This document shows, one piece after another, positions 7,497 to 15,789 of a stretch of 64,000 nucleotides of DNA. Positions within the stretch are counted from its first letter, which is position 1; each line of letters opens with the position of its first letter. This DNA is from UBA987 sp002292105 (GTDB lineage: Bacteria; Bacteroidota; Bacteroidia; NS11-12g; UBA9320): the NCBI GenBank assembly GCA_943846675.1, contig OX044357.1:2480001-2544000 (forward strand). The letters run 5' to 3'. The notes under the pieces are model-generated. The model was not told the DNA's origin. It ran no database searches and saw nothing but the letters and a program-made list of their open reading frames with translations. The translations under genes were made by a program, and so were the position numbers.

Positions 7497-9104
7497 CTAT
7501 TTACTCATTTTCATGATCTTGGTTTGTGTGTAGTCATTACCATCAAATATGCGTACCAAATACAACCCATCTACTTCATCCATTAAGTTAACCTTTGCCT
7601 TAAAGTTTAGACCAAAAGTGGATGTAGCAACTAATCTTCCTTGTAAGTTGTATACGCTTATGTGTGCATTTTCACCTGCATTATTATCTAGTTGTACGGT
7701 AACCTCATCTGATGTAGGGTTTGGATAAAGGTTGTAATTCACCTTCTTTGTCTCTGGAACAGAAACAAAATCCTCTATTACCTCAAGTTCAAATCCATCT
7801 GCTTTCAACAACCTCCCTGTAGAGTCAAGACCCAGTGAATCACAATAGGTTGAGGTACAGTTTAAAGTTGAGTCCGCAATCGTTAAACATACCCAATAGC
7901 TTCCAAAAGCTCTGTACTTATGGGTTGGGTTTCTTTTTGTGCTGGTTCCGCCATCTCCAAACGACCAAGAATAAGTATGAGTCGATTTATTAGATGAGCC
8001 ATTGATTAGGAATAACTTGAATTTTTGAGATGTATCAACAGCAACTCTAAACGCCGCTCGGCATCCTCCACCGCGAGCTGAATCAATAGTAACGGTCTGA
8101 CAAACTGAATCTTGGCAGCCAGAAACGCTGTCTTCTGCAAAAAGACAAATTGTATACGTACCTGGTTTGTTTATGGTAATATTCTCGTGTCTGTTGGTAG
8201 ACGTATTCCCGTTAGGGAAGTACCACTTAAAATTGGTAAAACCTTGCGACCAGTTGGTGAGTTGCACTACGGTATCTCTTGTTACTTGAGCTGTAAAAAC
8301 AGCACGACATCCAGTGTTGTTAGACGTATCAACAGTAACAGAATCACAATAGCGATCTGAACAATTTAGCGTAGAATCGTATAAATCAAGACATACTAAA
8401 TAAGTACCCGGTGTAGAATAGGTGTAAACAGGGTTAGCTTGAGCAGACGAACCTCCGTTACCGAAACTCCAACTGTATGAAATTCGACCTGTTGCAGAAT
8501 TGTTGAGTCTGAAGCCAACACTCAAGTTTTGACTACCGGCCGTCCAGCTGGCATCGCAACCAGAGCCAATTTTAACCGTTGCGCAATAGGTATCGATACA
8601 TGTTCTCGCACTATCAACAATGGTCAAGCACACCCTGTATGTTCCAGATTTTGCATAAACATGCTGTGGGTTAGCTGAAGTCGACGATTTGTTGTCGCCA
8701 AAATCCCACGAATAATAAACTGCTCCATTACTCGCGTCACGAAATTGAACCGTATCACCAGACACAGCGGCCTTGAAATCTGCTTTACAATTTGATGTTG
8801 TATAGGTAATTTGTGTGCAGAACGTATCACGACACGAACTCATCGAATCCCAAACTGTTCTGCAAACAGTATAATTGCCAGTGGCGTTGTACGAATGGCT
8901 TACTTGCCCCGAATTGTTTCTGGATCCTGTCCCATCTCCAAAAGTCCAGTCTTCTGTCGTATATCTATTTCCAGAAGAATCGACAAATACAAAGGTGCCG
9001 TTGCCATTCGTGTAAAACGAAAAGTCGGCCTTGCATTGTGCTTGAACTGTGTTAAATCCTAAAATCCCAACCAACAGGGTTAAAAAGGGTACTATTTTTT
9101 TCAT
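7497..9104 (-). CDS. Secreted multi-PKD protein with T9SS type A sorting domain
   Basis: 535 residues from the ATG at 9104 (MKKIVPFLTLLVGILG, signal peptide ending VQAQ). Five PKD-like domains of about 80 residues follow, each with a variant of WSFGDGG or WDFGDNKSS and a C-x-T-x(4-6)-D-x(3)-C pair of cysteines. The last about 75 residues are a type A sorting domain beginning YNLYPNPTSDEV and ending TQTKIMKMSK. It should cross the outer membrane by the type IX system and be anchored at or released from the surface. Binding partner unknown. A hairpin terminator follows. Confidence 0.92.
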   Translation of the reverse strand: MKKIVPFLTLLVGILGFNTVQAQCKADFSFYTNGNGTFVFVDSSGNRYTTEDWTFGDGTGSRNNSGQVSHSYNATGNYTVCRTVWDSMSSCRDTFCTQITYTTSNCKADFKAAVSGDTVQFRDASNGAVYYSWDFGDNKSSTSANPQHVYAKSGTYRVCLTIVDSARTCIDTYCATVKIGSGCDASWTAGSQNLSVGFRLNNSATGRISYSWSFGNGGSSAQANPVYTYSTPGTYLVCLDLYDSTLNCSDRYCDSVTVDTSNNTGCRAVFTAQVTRDTVVQLTNWSQGFTNFKWYFPNGNTSTNRHENITINKPGTYTICLFAEDSVSGCQDSVCQTVTIDSARGGGCRAAFRVAVDTSQKFKLFLINGSSNKSTHTYSWSFGDGGTSTKRNPTHKYRAFGSYWVCLTIADSTLNCTSTYCDSLGLDSTGRLLKADGFELEVIEDFVSVPETKKVNYNLYPNPTSDEVTVQLDNNAGENAHISVYNLQGRLVATSTFGLNFKAKVNLMDEVDGLYLVRIFDGNDYTQTKIMKMSK

Positions 9105-9235
9105 TTGAATCAATTTTACTAACCATTACGGATTGAGATTACTTATGGTTGGTGTGAAATTAAACTTTTTTCTTCTGTCCTATAAATCAGGCAGTTATAA
9201 TTTATCCATTTCAGATGGTTTTGTAATTTCGCTTT

Positions 9236-9919
9236 GTGTTTAAACTGATTATCATACCGCTCTTATTACTTTCGACAATTACGGTTGGTCAGTCTAAACC
9301 TGTAACAGATTCTATAGCGTCAGACACGTTTCTACCATACAAACCCTACACAATGCATACGGCCGGCATTCAAGTAAGAAGTCGATATGCCTATATGTTG
9401 GAATATAATTTTAGGGGCATCCCACACACTGAGATTAAAGTAGAAGGAGGCACTGCAGACCATACGCACTACAATTTAATGGGTTTCTCGACCACTAAGA
9501 CTACGGGGAGATATGCTGGAATTGGCGTTTCATTTTTATCAACGAATTATTACAAACCGGTTAAGACGTATAGACTCCAGCATGGGTTTGTAGCCTCTTT
9601 CAGTATGGGTTTGGGCACGCTTCACTTTTTAGGTGAAAAAGAATTTCCGGGCAATTATTACCCTAGTTTTTCTGGCCAGATTTCAGAAGAAAATGTGCCC
9701 TATCAATATACCATCTTCCGACTGGGATACGAGGTGATTTTAGATCGTGTTATACGTTTCGACATCTATCCTGTACAATTCACCAACCATTCCATCATAG
9801 AACAAACTTTGCTCGACCATCAATATATACCAGCGATTGGTGTTACGAGAAATGGCTCGTTTAACCCTGGGTTTGGCGTCCACATTGTGTTGAATCAAAT
9901 TAAAAAGAAAAAGAAATGA
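9236..9919 (+). CDS. Predicted outer membrane protein, unknown family
   Basis: 227 residues with a GTG start; the following residues form a clean signal peptide (FKLIIIPLLLLSTITVGQS). The mature part alternates aromatic and small residues (YAYMLEYNFRG, YAGIGVSFLSTNYYKP, GFVASFSMGLGTLHFLG) as in small beta-barrels, but the family is not recognised. A TAATTTCG sequence at 9224-9231 could be a -7 element, although it lies very close to the start. The stop overlaps the ATG of the next gene by 4 bp (ATGA), so the two are co-translated. Confidence 0.6.
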   Translation: MFKLIIIPLLLLSTITVGQSKPVTDSIASDTFLPYKPYTMHTAGIQVRSRYAYMLEYNFRGIPHTEIKVEGGTADHTHYNLMGFSTTKTTGRYAGIGVSFLSTNYYKPVKTYRLQHGFVASFSMGLGTLHFLGEKEFPGNYYPSFSGQISEENVPYQYTIFRLGYEVILDRVIRFDIYPVQFTNHSIIEQTLLDHQYIPAIGVTRNGSFNPGFGVHIVLNQIKKKKK

Positions 9920-10392
9920 AGCAGTTCATCATTCTTTCATGTTTCATGTTTATGAGTGGTTGTAGTGACGACCCAGTGGTCGATTGTGATGGATTTGCAA
10001 GCGAACCTAGCCTTGAATTCAAGACCAACCCAAACGACACATTGGGCATATTATTTATTAATGCATCAGGTAATGGTGACACGGTATTTGGTTACGGTGG
10101 AAATCTTTTTTCTGTGCCGATAGATATGAACAGTGACACCATGATTCTCGAGTTAATTGGTGACAGTAGCTTGGGACATCTTGTATTTGCCTATTCTTTG
10201 GAACAGAAGTTCTGTTCGACTTCTGACGAACTCAAGCAACATTTTAGAACAGCAACGTTTACACCGCAAAGTACATACCTTGACATTGCAACCGTAATTG
10301 AGGGGACAAGTACAGCAATGGATACGTCTTTTGGTTACGCCAGTTTCATTAATCAAACCAGGGTCTCGAGGTACTTTGAGGTAGCTCTTTGA
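9916..10392 (+). CDS. Small hypothetical lipoprotein
   Basis: 158 residues. The N-terminus MKQFIILSCFMFMSGCSDDP is a lipoprotein signal with the lipobox MSGC and Asp-Asp after the lipidated Cys. The rest has no recognised domain; it contains two further Cys residues (CDGF, KFCSTSDE) that could pair. It is coupled to the preceding outer membrane protein by a 4-bp overlap, so the two may act together at the outer membrane. Function unknown. Confidence 0.65.
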   Translation: MKQFIILSCFMFMSGCSDDPVVDCDGFASEPSLEFKTNPNDTLGILFINASGNGDTVFGYGGNLFSVPIDMNSDTMILELIGDSSLGHLVFAYSLEQKFCSTSDELKQHFRTATFTPQSTYLDIATVIEGTSTAMDTSFGYASFINQTRVSRYFEVAL

Positions 10393-10407
10393 TATTGAAA
10401 TGACCCG

Positions 10408-10569
10408 ATGTACATTATCGAAACAGATCGTCTGCTGATTAGGCAAGCCGTAACGATTGAAAAAAACGAAAGAAGCATCCAGTTATTGACCAAACTAGGT
10501 TTCACTTTTAAGGAACACATTCAGCCCAGTGATGAGACTCTTTGTTTGTATTCAAAGCAACTGTCGTAA
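10408..10569 (+). pseudogene. GNAT acetyltransferase remnant with a large internal in-frame deletion
   Basis: 53 codons. The N-terminus MYIIETDRLLIRQ is the first strand of a RimJ/RimL-type GNAT enzyme. After five codons the sequence continues as NERSIQLLTKLGFTFKEHI, which belongs to the acetyl-CoA-binding C-terminal part. About 90-110 middle residues are missing without loss of frame. It cannot fold as an acetyltransferase. It lies just upstream of the phosphatidyltransferase gene. Confidence 0.7.
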
Positions 10570-10578
10570 ATTGCTATT

Positions 10579-11193
10579 GTGAAATCATTCCGAAATCAGA
10601 TTCCGTTTTACTTGGTGTACAGCAGAATTGTGAGTGCCGGTTTGTTTATCCTGTTTTGCTTTATAGAGTTTCCGATGCGTGATCAATGGATTGTGGCGCT
10701 TATGCTTGGTGGAATTGTTTCAGATTTTTTCGATGGTGTTTTAGCAAGAAAATGGGGTGTGTCTTCCGAGAAACTGCGCATCTGGGATTCAAACGCCGAT
10801 CAGGTGTTTTGGCTCTCAGCGATAGCCTGTATTTTTTTAATTAATGCCACATTTCTAAAAAGTAACTTGATTATAATTGGCGTGGTCATTGGTCTGGAAG
10901 CGTTGACCTATCTGGTTAGTTTTGTGCGCTTCAAAAAACCCATCGCAACCCATTCAATCTTAGCTAAGTTATGGACAGCCACCCTCCTACTCTTCCTTAT
11001 CGACCTCTGTTTGAATCATGAGAGTTTTTGGCTCTACTGGATCTGCATTGGTTTAGGTCTTGTCAGTCGCATCGAAATATTACTCAAGATCTTGTCGCTC
11101 AAAAAATGGACTACAGACGTTCCTTCATTTTTCCATGTTCGCAAGATAAACCGTAACATCCCAATCAAAAAAAGCAAATGGTTCAATAGTTAG
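10579..11193 (+). CDS. CDP-alcohol phosphatidyltransferase family protein
   Basis: 204 residues, GTG start 9 bp after the GNAT remnant. An integral membrane protein with about six helices and the family motif DFFDGVLAR at residues 49-57, followed by the WDSNAD aspartates. It should transfer a phosphatidyl or phospho-alcohol group from a CDP-alcohol to an acceptor in the inner membrane. The Gly usually found between the two halves of the motif (AR-x8-G-x3-D-x3-D) is Leu here. Substrate cannot be assigned. No partner gene is adjacent. Confidence 0.78.
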   Translation: MKSFRNQIPFYLVYSRIVSAGLFILFCFIEFPMRDQWIVALMLGGIVSDFFDGVLARKWGVSSEKLRIWDSNADQVFWLSAIACIFLINATFLKSNLIIIGVVIGLEALTYLVSFVRFKKPIATHSILAKLWTATLLLFLIDLCLNHESFWLYWICIGLGLVSRIEILLKILSLKKWTTDVPSFFHVRKINRNIPIKKSKWFNS

Positions 11194-11289
11194 AAGTAGC
11201 TACCTCTGCGCAATTCTGACAAATGGTTGACGGATTAAAGAATCTAAATCTCTGAGAATTCATATCTTAGCCGCTCCAAAAATCTAGAA

Positions 11290-12114
11290 ATGAAGTACAC
11301 TTTTAAACTAGTTGCTATTCTTTTAACGGCATCGTTATTCACTTTAACAGCGTGTAAAGATGATTCTGATCGCGATACAATTCGCAAAATTCTTAAGCAG
11401 AAAAAAGAACAACGCAAAAAAGACAATGACAAGAAGTACGACTGTCCTAAACTGAAACTAAACTTCAAAGACAAGTGCAAAACCAAAACAGGCAAGGTTG
11501 GTTACGTAGACAAAAATTGTGATTGTGTAACAAAGACTGATGCACCTAAATACGATTGCGAAAAAATCAAAAAGAATGTTGGTGACAAGTGCAAAACAGC
11601 AGCCGGAAAGGTTGGCGTTGTAACGAAAGATTGCAAGTGTGAAACCAAAGACAATACACCAAAGTACGATTGTGAGAAAATCAAAAAGAATATTGGTGAT
11701 AGATGTAAAACTGCCACTGGCAAGTACGGTGTTATAACAAAAGACTGTAAGTGTGAAGCCAAAGACAACACACCTAAATTCGATTGTGAGAAAATCAAAA
11801 AGAATGTTGGTGACAAGTGCAGAACGGCTGCAGGTACGGTTGGTGTTGTAACAAAAGATTGTAAGTGCGAAGGCAAAGACAACACACCAAAGTATGATTG
11901 CGAAAAAATAAAAATGAACATTGGCGACAAATGCAAAACTGCAACTGGCGCTGTTGGCAAAATCAATAAGGATTGTAAATGTGAGACGTCAAGTAATACA
12001 CCTACTTACGATTGCAAAGACTTGAAGAAGAATATCGGCGACAAGTGTGTCACTGCTTCTGGAGCAACTGGAGTTGTTGATAAAGACTGTAAATGCCAAA
12101 CCCGGGGTAAATAA
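11290..12114 (+). CDS. Repetitive Cys/Lys-rich lipoprotein, six 38-residue repeats
   Basis: 274 residues. A lipoprotein signal ends in LTAC at about residue 22, then a charged linker, then six consecutive 38-residue repeats. Each repeat follows DCEKIKKNVGDKCKTAAG, then VTKDCKCE, with four Cys in the pattern C-x10-C-x13-C-x-C. The first and last copies are the most diverged, the middle four nearly identical. Such spacing suggests disulfide-stabilised beads on the outer membrane. No known family is recognised and no enzymatic motif is visible. A strong terminator follows at 12134-12164, so the gene is likely monocistronic. Confidence 0.8.
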   Translation: MKYTFKLVAILLTASLFTLTACKDDSDRDTIRKILKQKKEQRKKDNDKKYDCPKLKLNFKDKCKTKTGKVGYVDKNCDCVTKTDAPKYDCEKIKKNVGDKCKTAAGKVGVVTKDCKCETKDNTPKYDCEKIKKNIGDRCKTATGKYGVITKDCKCEAKDNTPKFDCEKIKKNVGDKCRTAAGTVGVVTKDCKCEGKDNTPKYDCEKIKMNIGDKCKTATGAVGKINKDCKCETSSNTPTYDCKDLKKNIGDKCVTASGATGVVDKDCKCQTRGK

Positions 12115-12133
12115 ACCAAAAAAGAATTTTAAC

Positions 12134-12164
12134 AAATCCCGGCGGTTTCGTCGGGATTTTTTTT
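12134..12164 (+). terminator. Rho-independent terminator after the repeat lipoprotein
   Basis: Inverted repeat AAATCCCG / CGGGATTT with a 10-nt loop, followed by a run of T to 12164. Confidence 0.9.
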
Positions 12165-12183
12165 CCCAAAAAACTAAGAGACG

Positions 12184-12333
12184 ATGAACATAAGACTAAG
12201 ACCACTAGAGGAAACCGATGCAGCGCAACTCGCGAAACATGCGAACAATATGCACATCGCCTCAAATCTTACTAATCAGTTCCCACACCCATATACGCTA
12301 GAAAATGCCCAGCACAAGGGTTCTAAGGACTAA
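12184..12333 (+). pseudogene. Truncated GNAT acetyltransferase, N-terminal 44 residues
   Basis: The frame starts MNIRLRPLEETDAAQLAKHA and continues to FPHPYTLENAQ, a standard GNAT N-terminus, then breaks off into six unrelated residues and a stop. The C-terminal acetyl-CoA-binding half is absent from the following sequence. The break point, near 12316, is where the accessory block to about 28.3 kb begins. Confidence 0.7.
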
Positions 12334-12391
12334 CACCAAAGGAAGTTGACCAACTAAAATGACGGCAAAAAAGTATATATGCCCTTTAACC

Positions 12392-12399
12392 TATATTTG
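12392..12399 (+). promoter_or_regulatory. Candidate -7 promoter element of the Crp/Fnr regulator
   Basis: TATATTTG, an exact TANNTTTG match 14 bp upstream of the ATG, implying a very short leader. No clear -33 TTG. Confidence 0.45.
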
Positions 12400-12412
12400 A
12401 TAACTTTCTAAA

Positions 12413-13057
12413 ATGGAGGAAAATAATTACAAAGAACTAATAGAATGTTACGGGTTTTTATTCGAACCAGAATTAATAGCGGAAATTAAACAGCTAGGGA
12501 CTTATCGTTCCATTGCCGCTAACAAGGTGATCATGGATTATGGCGAAAAAATAGATAGCATGCCCTTACTTTTAAGTGGTGCTATTAAAATTCTTAGACA
12601 AGATTCTAATGGTGATGAGCTTGCATTGTACTATCTAGAAAGAGGTGACACATGCTCAATGACGGTTACTTGTTGCCTAAACGAAAAAAATTCCACTATT
12701 AGAGCTATTTCGGAAACAGACGTTGTTTTCATTGCTATACCTGCGGAAAACAACAAAAGATGGATTCAGAAGTATGATGGCTGGCTTAAGTTTGTTTTTG
12801 ACAACTATACACATAGGTTTTCTGAACTCTTAAACTCTGTAGACGAATTAGCATTTGAAAATATGCAAGTAAGGATCCAGAAGTACTTAAAAAGTCAGGT
12901 TCTTATAAAAAAATCAACACTTTTGGAAATTAGTCATCAAGACATCGCATATGATATGCACTCATCAAGAGTAGTCATATCCCGGTTGCTTAAAAAATTA
13001 GAAAAGAAGAAAATTGTTAGGTTAAAAAGAAATAAAATAGAACTGTTGGAGCTGTAA
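12413..13057 (+). CDS. Crp/Fnr family transcriptional regulator
   Basis: 214 residues. An N-terminal cyclic-nucleotide-binding-type beta-roll spans residues about 20-120 (NKVIMDYGEKIDSMPLLLSG, YLERGDTCSM), then a long dimer helix and a C-terminal Crp-type winged helix (EISHQDIAYDMHSSRVVISR) about 165-210. Cys residues in SMTVTCCLNE lie in the effector domain but no FNR-type Fe-S Cys cluster is evident, so the signal is unknown. It heads the accessory block. The dyad at 13122-13139, immediately downstream, and an identical core at 27324-27337 are its probable operators. Confidence 0.9.
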   Translation: MEENNYKELIECYGFLFEPELIAEIKQLGTYRSIAANKVIMDYGEKIDSMPLLLSGAIKILRQDSNGDELALYYLERGDTCSMTVTCCLNEKNSTIRAISETDVVFIAIPAENNKRWIQKYDGWLKFVFDNYTHRFSELLNSVDELAFENMQVRIQKYLKSQVLIKKSTLLEISHQDIAYDMHSSRVVISRLLKKLEKKKIVRLKRNKIELLEL

Positions 13058-13121
13058 TCAGCTTATAGCAACCTTATTCTCGTATAGTTCTCCTCTTATC
13101 CATACATCAATTTAATGCGTA

Positions 13122-13139
13122 AAGTAACCCGTGTTACTT
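13122..13139. promoter_or_regulatory. Putative Crp/Fnr operator upstream of the porin
   Basis: Perfect 7-bp arms AAGTAAC-CCGT-GTTACTT. A -7-like CAACTTTG lies at 13160-13167, so the dyad would be centred about 42 bp before the predicted transcription start, the class II activation position. The core GTAAC-N4-GTTAC recurs at 27324-27337. Confidence 0.6.
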
Positions 13140-13223
13140 ACTAAATGCACTGGTAAGTTCAACTTTGTTAATGCAATAAGACTACCAATGCATTTCAATC
13201 TCGAATTATACAAACGTAGCATA

Positions 13224-14600
13224 ATGAGAATTCTTTGTTTTCTTATTTTTAGTCATGCTATATCACCGCTCTTTGCTCAAGATCACAAGGAAGAACCAAA
13301 AAAGCTGGTGTACTATTTCTCGAACGGTCATTTCACTGGGCAAATAAGAGATTACACTATGACCACCATAAATGCTGGCTCATTGCGAGATTATTATGCC
13401 AACGCCATTGGAGCTTCTATACATTATGAAACTCTTCCGTATAAAGGTATTTCTGTAGGACTCAATGGCATTTTTGTTTACCGTACTTTTTCTAATGATC
13501 TTCTTGCGATAGACTCTATTGCTAATTCCAATTCAAGGTATGAGATTCAACTTTTTGATGTAGAACACCGAGGTAATTATACTGATCTGGACCGACTAGA
13601 AGAGCTGTATCTCAAATATGAAACTAAAAAAATAACCCTAATGTATGGCAAAATGGAAGTAGAAAGTCCATTGGTTCGTCTGCATGATGGGCGAATGAAA
13701 CCAAAAGTATTTTCAGGTTTTAAAATGGAGGCTCATCACAAATCGCATATACTGACCGGTGCTTGGTTTAATAAATCTTCTCCTCGTTCCACCACACATT
13801 GGTACACCATATCACAGGCTATAGGGTTGTACAACAATGGATTTGATGCAAATGGACAATTAGCAGACTATCACAAACAAGTTTCTTCTAATGGTCTCGG
13901 GATTTTAGGTTTTGAACTAAACCCGAAACCTACCATTCAACTTAACCTTTGGACCTACTATTTAGATAATATCTCGAATAGTTCATTAATCAAACTAGAT
14001 GCTGATCGTGATACTGGTTTGTATGTAGGACTGCTATACCTGTTCCAAACACCAGTAAATAACGGAGACAATAATACAAATCAAATCTATCATCCAAACA
14101 CGGAACAGACTAACTTATCGAGTGCTAGAATGGGCTACCATTTTAGATTTTGTGATGTTCAGTCTAATTTCACCCATATATTTAATTCGGGCAGGTATTT
14201 GTTTCCTAGAGAATTTGGAGTAGACCCTAGCTACACATATCTTCCTAGAAACCAGTTAGAAGGTTTGGGAAACGCCAACAGTTTTGGAATTTCAGGCTTG
14301 AAGAAAGTAAAAGCCTTTGAGATAAAACTAGATTGGAACCGAACGATTACGGACGATAGAGCTTCGTTTAACAAATATTTACAGCATTCTTACGACCAGA
14401 TTAATCTGGATTGCACTTACTCTTTTGAAAACAAGTTAGATGGGTTAGATCTCCGTTTTCTATATATCTACAGAAGAGCACTGGACAACGATATTCCTCT
14501 TTCAGATCAAATTAATTCGTTGAATTTTAGCCAGCTAAACCTTGTAGCCAATTTCAACTTTGCAGCATCTTTACATTCAGAACACCACGACCATAAATAA
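13224..14600 (+). CDS. OprD-like outer membrane porin
   Basis: 458 residues from the ATG at 13224 (MRILCFLIFSHAISPLFAQ, signal peptide); an earlier in-frame GTG at 13131 lies inside the putative operator and is unlikely. The mature protein consists of repeated amphipathic strands, with YGKMEVESPLVRLHDGRM near the N-terminus and REFGVDPSYTYLPRNQLEG in the C-terminal third, a stretch typical of OprD-type porins in Bacteroidota. It should form a diffusion or uptake channel for a small solute. Genes of the arsenosugar-type cluster follow in reverse orientation; a solute link is inference. Confidence 0.78.
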   Translation: MRILCFLIFSHAISPLFAQDHKEEPKKLVYYFSNGHFTGQIRDYTMTTINAGSLRDYYANAIGASIHYETLPYKGISVGLNGIFVYRTFSNDLLAIDSIANSNSRYEIQLFDVEHRGNYTDLDRLEELYLKYETKKITLMYGKMEVESPLVRLHDGRMKPKVFSGFKMEAHHKSHILTGAWFNKSSPRSTTHWYTISQAIGLYNNGFDANGQLADYHKQVSSNGLGILGFELNPKPTIQLNLWTYYLDNISNSSLIKLDADRDTGLYVGLLYLFQTPVNNGDNNTNQIYHPNTEQTNLSSARMGYHFRFCDVQSNFTHIFNSGRYLFPREFGVDPSYTYLPRNQLEGLGNANSFGISGLKKVKAFEIKLDWNRTITDDRASFNKYLQHSYDQINLDCTYSFENKLDGLDLRFLYIYRRALDNDIPLSDQINSLNFSQLNLVANFNFAASLHSEHHDHK

Positions 14601-14949
14601 ATTGTAAAACGCTGACAACATCAGTGACCAACAGGTATCATATTTGAATTCTCGCGTTTTGGAATGTCCTCAAAATCTTCTAGCCATTCTTCAACGTCCA
14701 TTTTCTGTTAAACGATAGTTTTGAATTATTTTCTCTATTGACTTACCTATTTAAAATTGGCGTAGGTCCAATGCTATTGACGATAAAGTATAGCACCAGT
14801 ATACATAAACGAATGCCGAAAAAGAGGCCTAATTTAGGTGACATAAGATTGTCTGAAAGCACGAATCCAAATGTTTGCTGATTGGATTTACGTACTTTTT
14901 TATTGCTGGTCCCGCTTTTCCAATTACTAGTTGACTTCAGATATGGGAC
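14601..14949. other. 349-bp gap between convergent genes, two short reverse-strand ORFs
   Basis: No recognised gene. Two reverse-strand frames start with ATG. One, at 14743-14844, has 33 codons and a hydrophobic core (RLCILVLYFIVNSIG), and its frame stays open upstream. The other, at 14621-14701, has 26 codons beginning MDVEEWLEDFEDIPK. They follow the PNP gene on its strand. They could be tiny genes or the ends of a decayed one. No terminator hairpin was found. Confidence 0.3.
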
Positions 14950-15789
14950 TTATAGTCTTTTTATTAATTCTGAGAATAATGATACCATCTTTGGCTCTGC
15001 TTTTCCTATGATTTCCATAATCTCTGGGATGTTAATGGGTTTTAAATCATTTGGGTCACACTCATCTGTTAGCACAGAAATAGCCGCTGTTTTTAAACCC
15101 AATTGCTTAGCCACTATTACTTCAGGTGCAGTGCTCATTCCCACTGCATCTGCTCCTAATATTTTAAGCATTCTGTATTCCGCCCTTGTTTCTAGCTGAG
15201 GACCAACTACACTGGCGTATACGCCTTTATGCAGGGTAATTTCTTTCTCTTGGGCAATCGATTCTAAGTTCTCGATAAGCGAAATATCATATGGCTCACT
15301 CATATCTACAAAACGCTCGCCTAGGTCCTCGCATCCATTAAATGCCAATGGAGAACTGCCTTGTAAGTTTATATGATCTTCTATAAGCATTAGCGCTCCT
15401 TTTTTAAAGGATAGATTAACTGCTCCAGCGGCATTGGACACCAATAAGGTTTGAATCCCCAATGCTTTCAGCACTCTTACTGGAAATGTGACTTCTTGCA
15501 ATGTATACCCTTCATATAGGTGGAAACGACCTTGCATTACCACTATACTTTTCCCTGCTAATTCTCCAAAAACGAGTTTCCCGGCGTGATATTCTACCGT
15601 AGATTCTGAAAAATGAGGAATATCTGAATAGCCTATTTCCTGAATTACTTCTATCGCATCAACAAGCTTACTTAATCCTGTTCCAAGAACAACACCTATT
15701 TCGGGGTTTGTTATTCCTTGTTCCTCTATGTAAGCCGTGGCTTTTTCTATTAAGTCAATCAAATTACACTGGTGATTTTCTATTCTCAT
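14950..15789 (-). CDS. Purine nucleoside phosphorylase
   Basis: 279 residues, full length for the trimeric PNP family. Diagnostic are VVLGTGLSKLVD (phosphate loop), TVEYHAGKLVFG, VSNAAGAVN, VVGPQLETRAEYRMLK and the purine-site signature GADAVGMSTAPE. It cleaves purine nucleosides with phosphate to base and ribose-1-phosphate in the cytoplasm. Its start lies 26 bp inside the 3' end of the TIGR04282 transferase gene, so it is the last gene of the arsenosugar-type operon. In that setting it could remove adenine from the dimethylarsenoadenosine made by ArsS; this role is inference. Confidence 0.92.
   Translation of the reverse strand: MRIENHQCNLIDLIEKATAYIEEQGITNPEIGVVLGTGLSKLVDAIEVIQEIGYSDIPHFSESTVEYHAGKLVFGELAGKSIVVMQGRFHLYEGYTLQEVTFPVRVLKALGIQTLLVSNAAGAVNLSFKKGALMLIEDHINLQGSSPLAFNGCEDLGERFVDMSEPYDISLIENLESIAQEKEITLHKGVYASVVGPQLETRAEYRMLKILGADAVGMSTAPEVIVAKQLGLKTAAISVLTDECDPNDLKPINIPEIMEIIGKAEPKMVSLFSELIKRL

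Noticed and set aside
14882..15199. Forward frame of 105 codons
   Set aside because: Most of it is antisense to the clearly conserved PNP gene.
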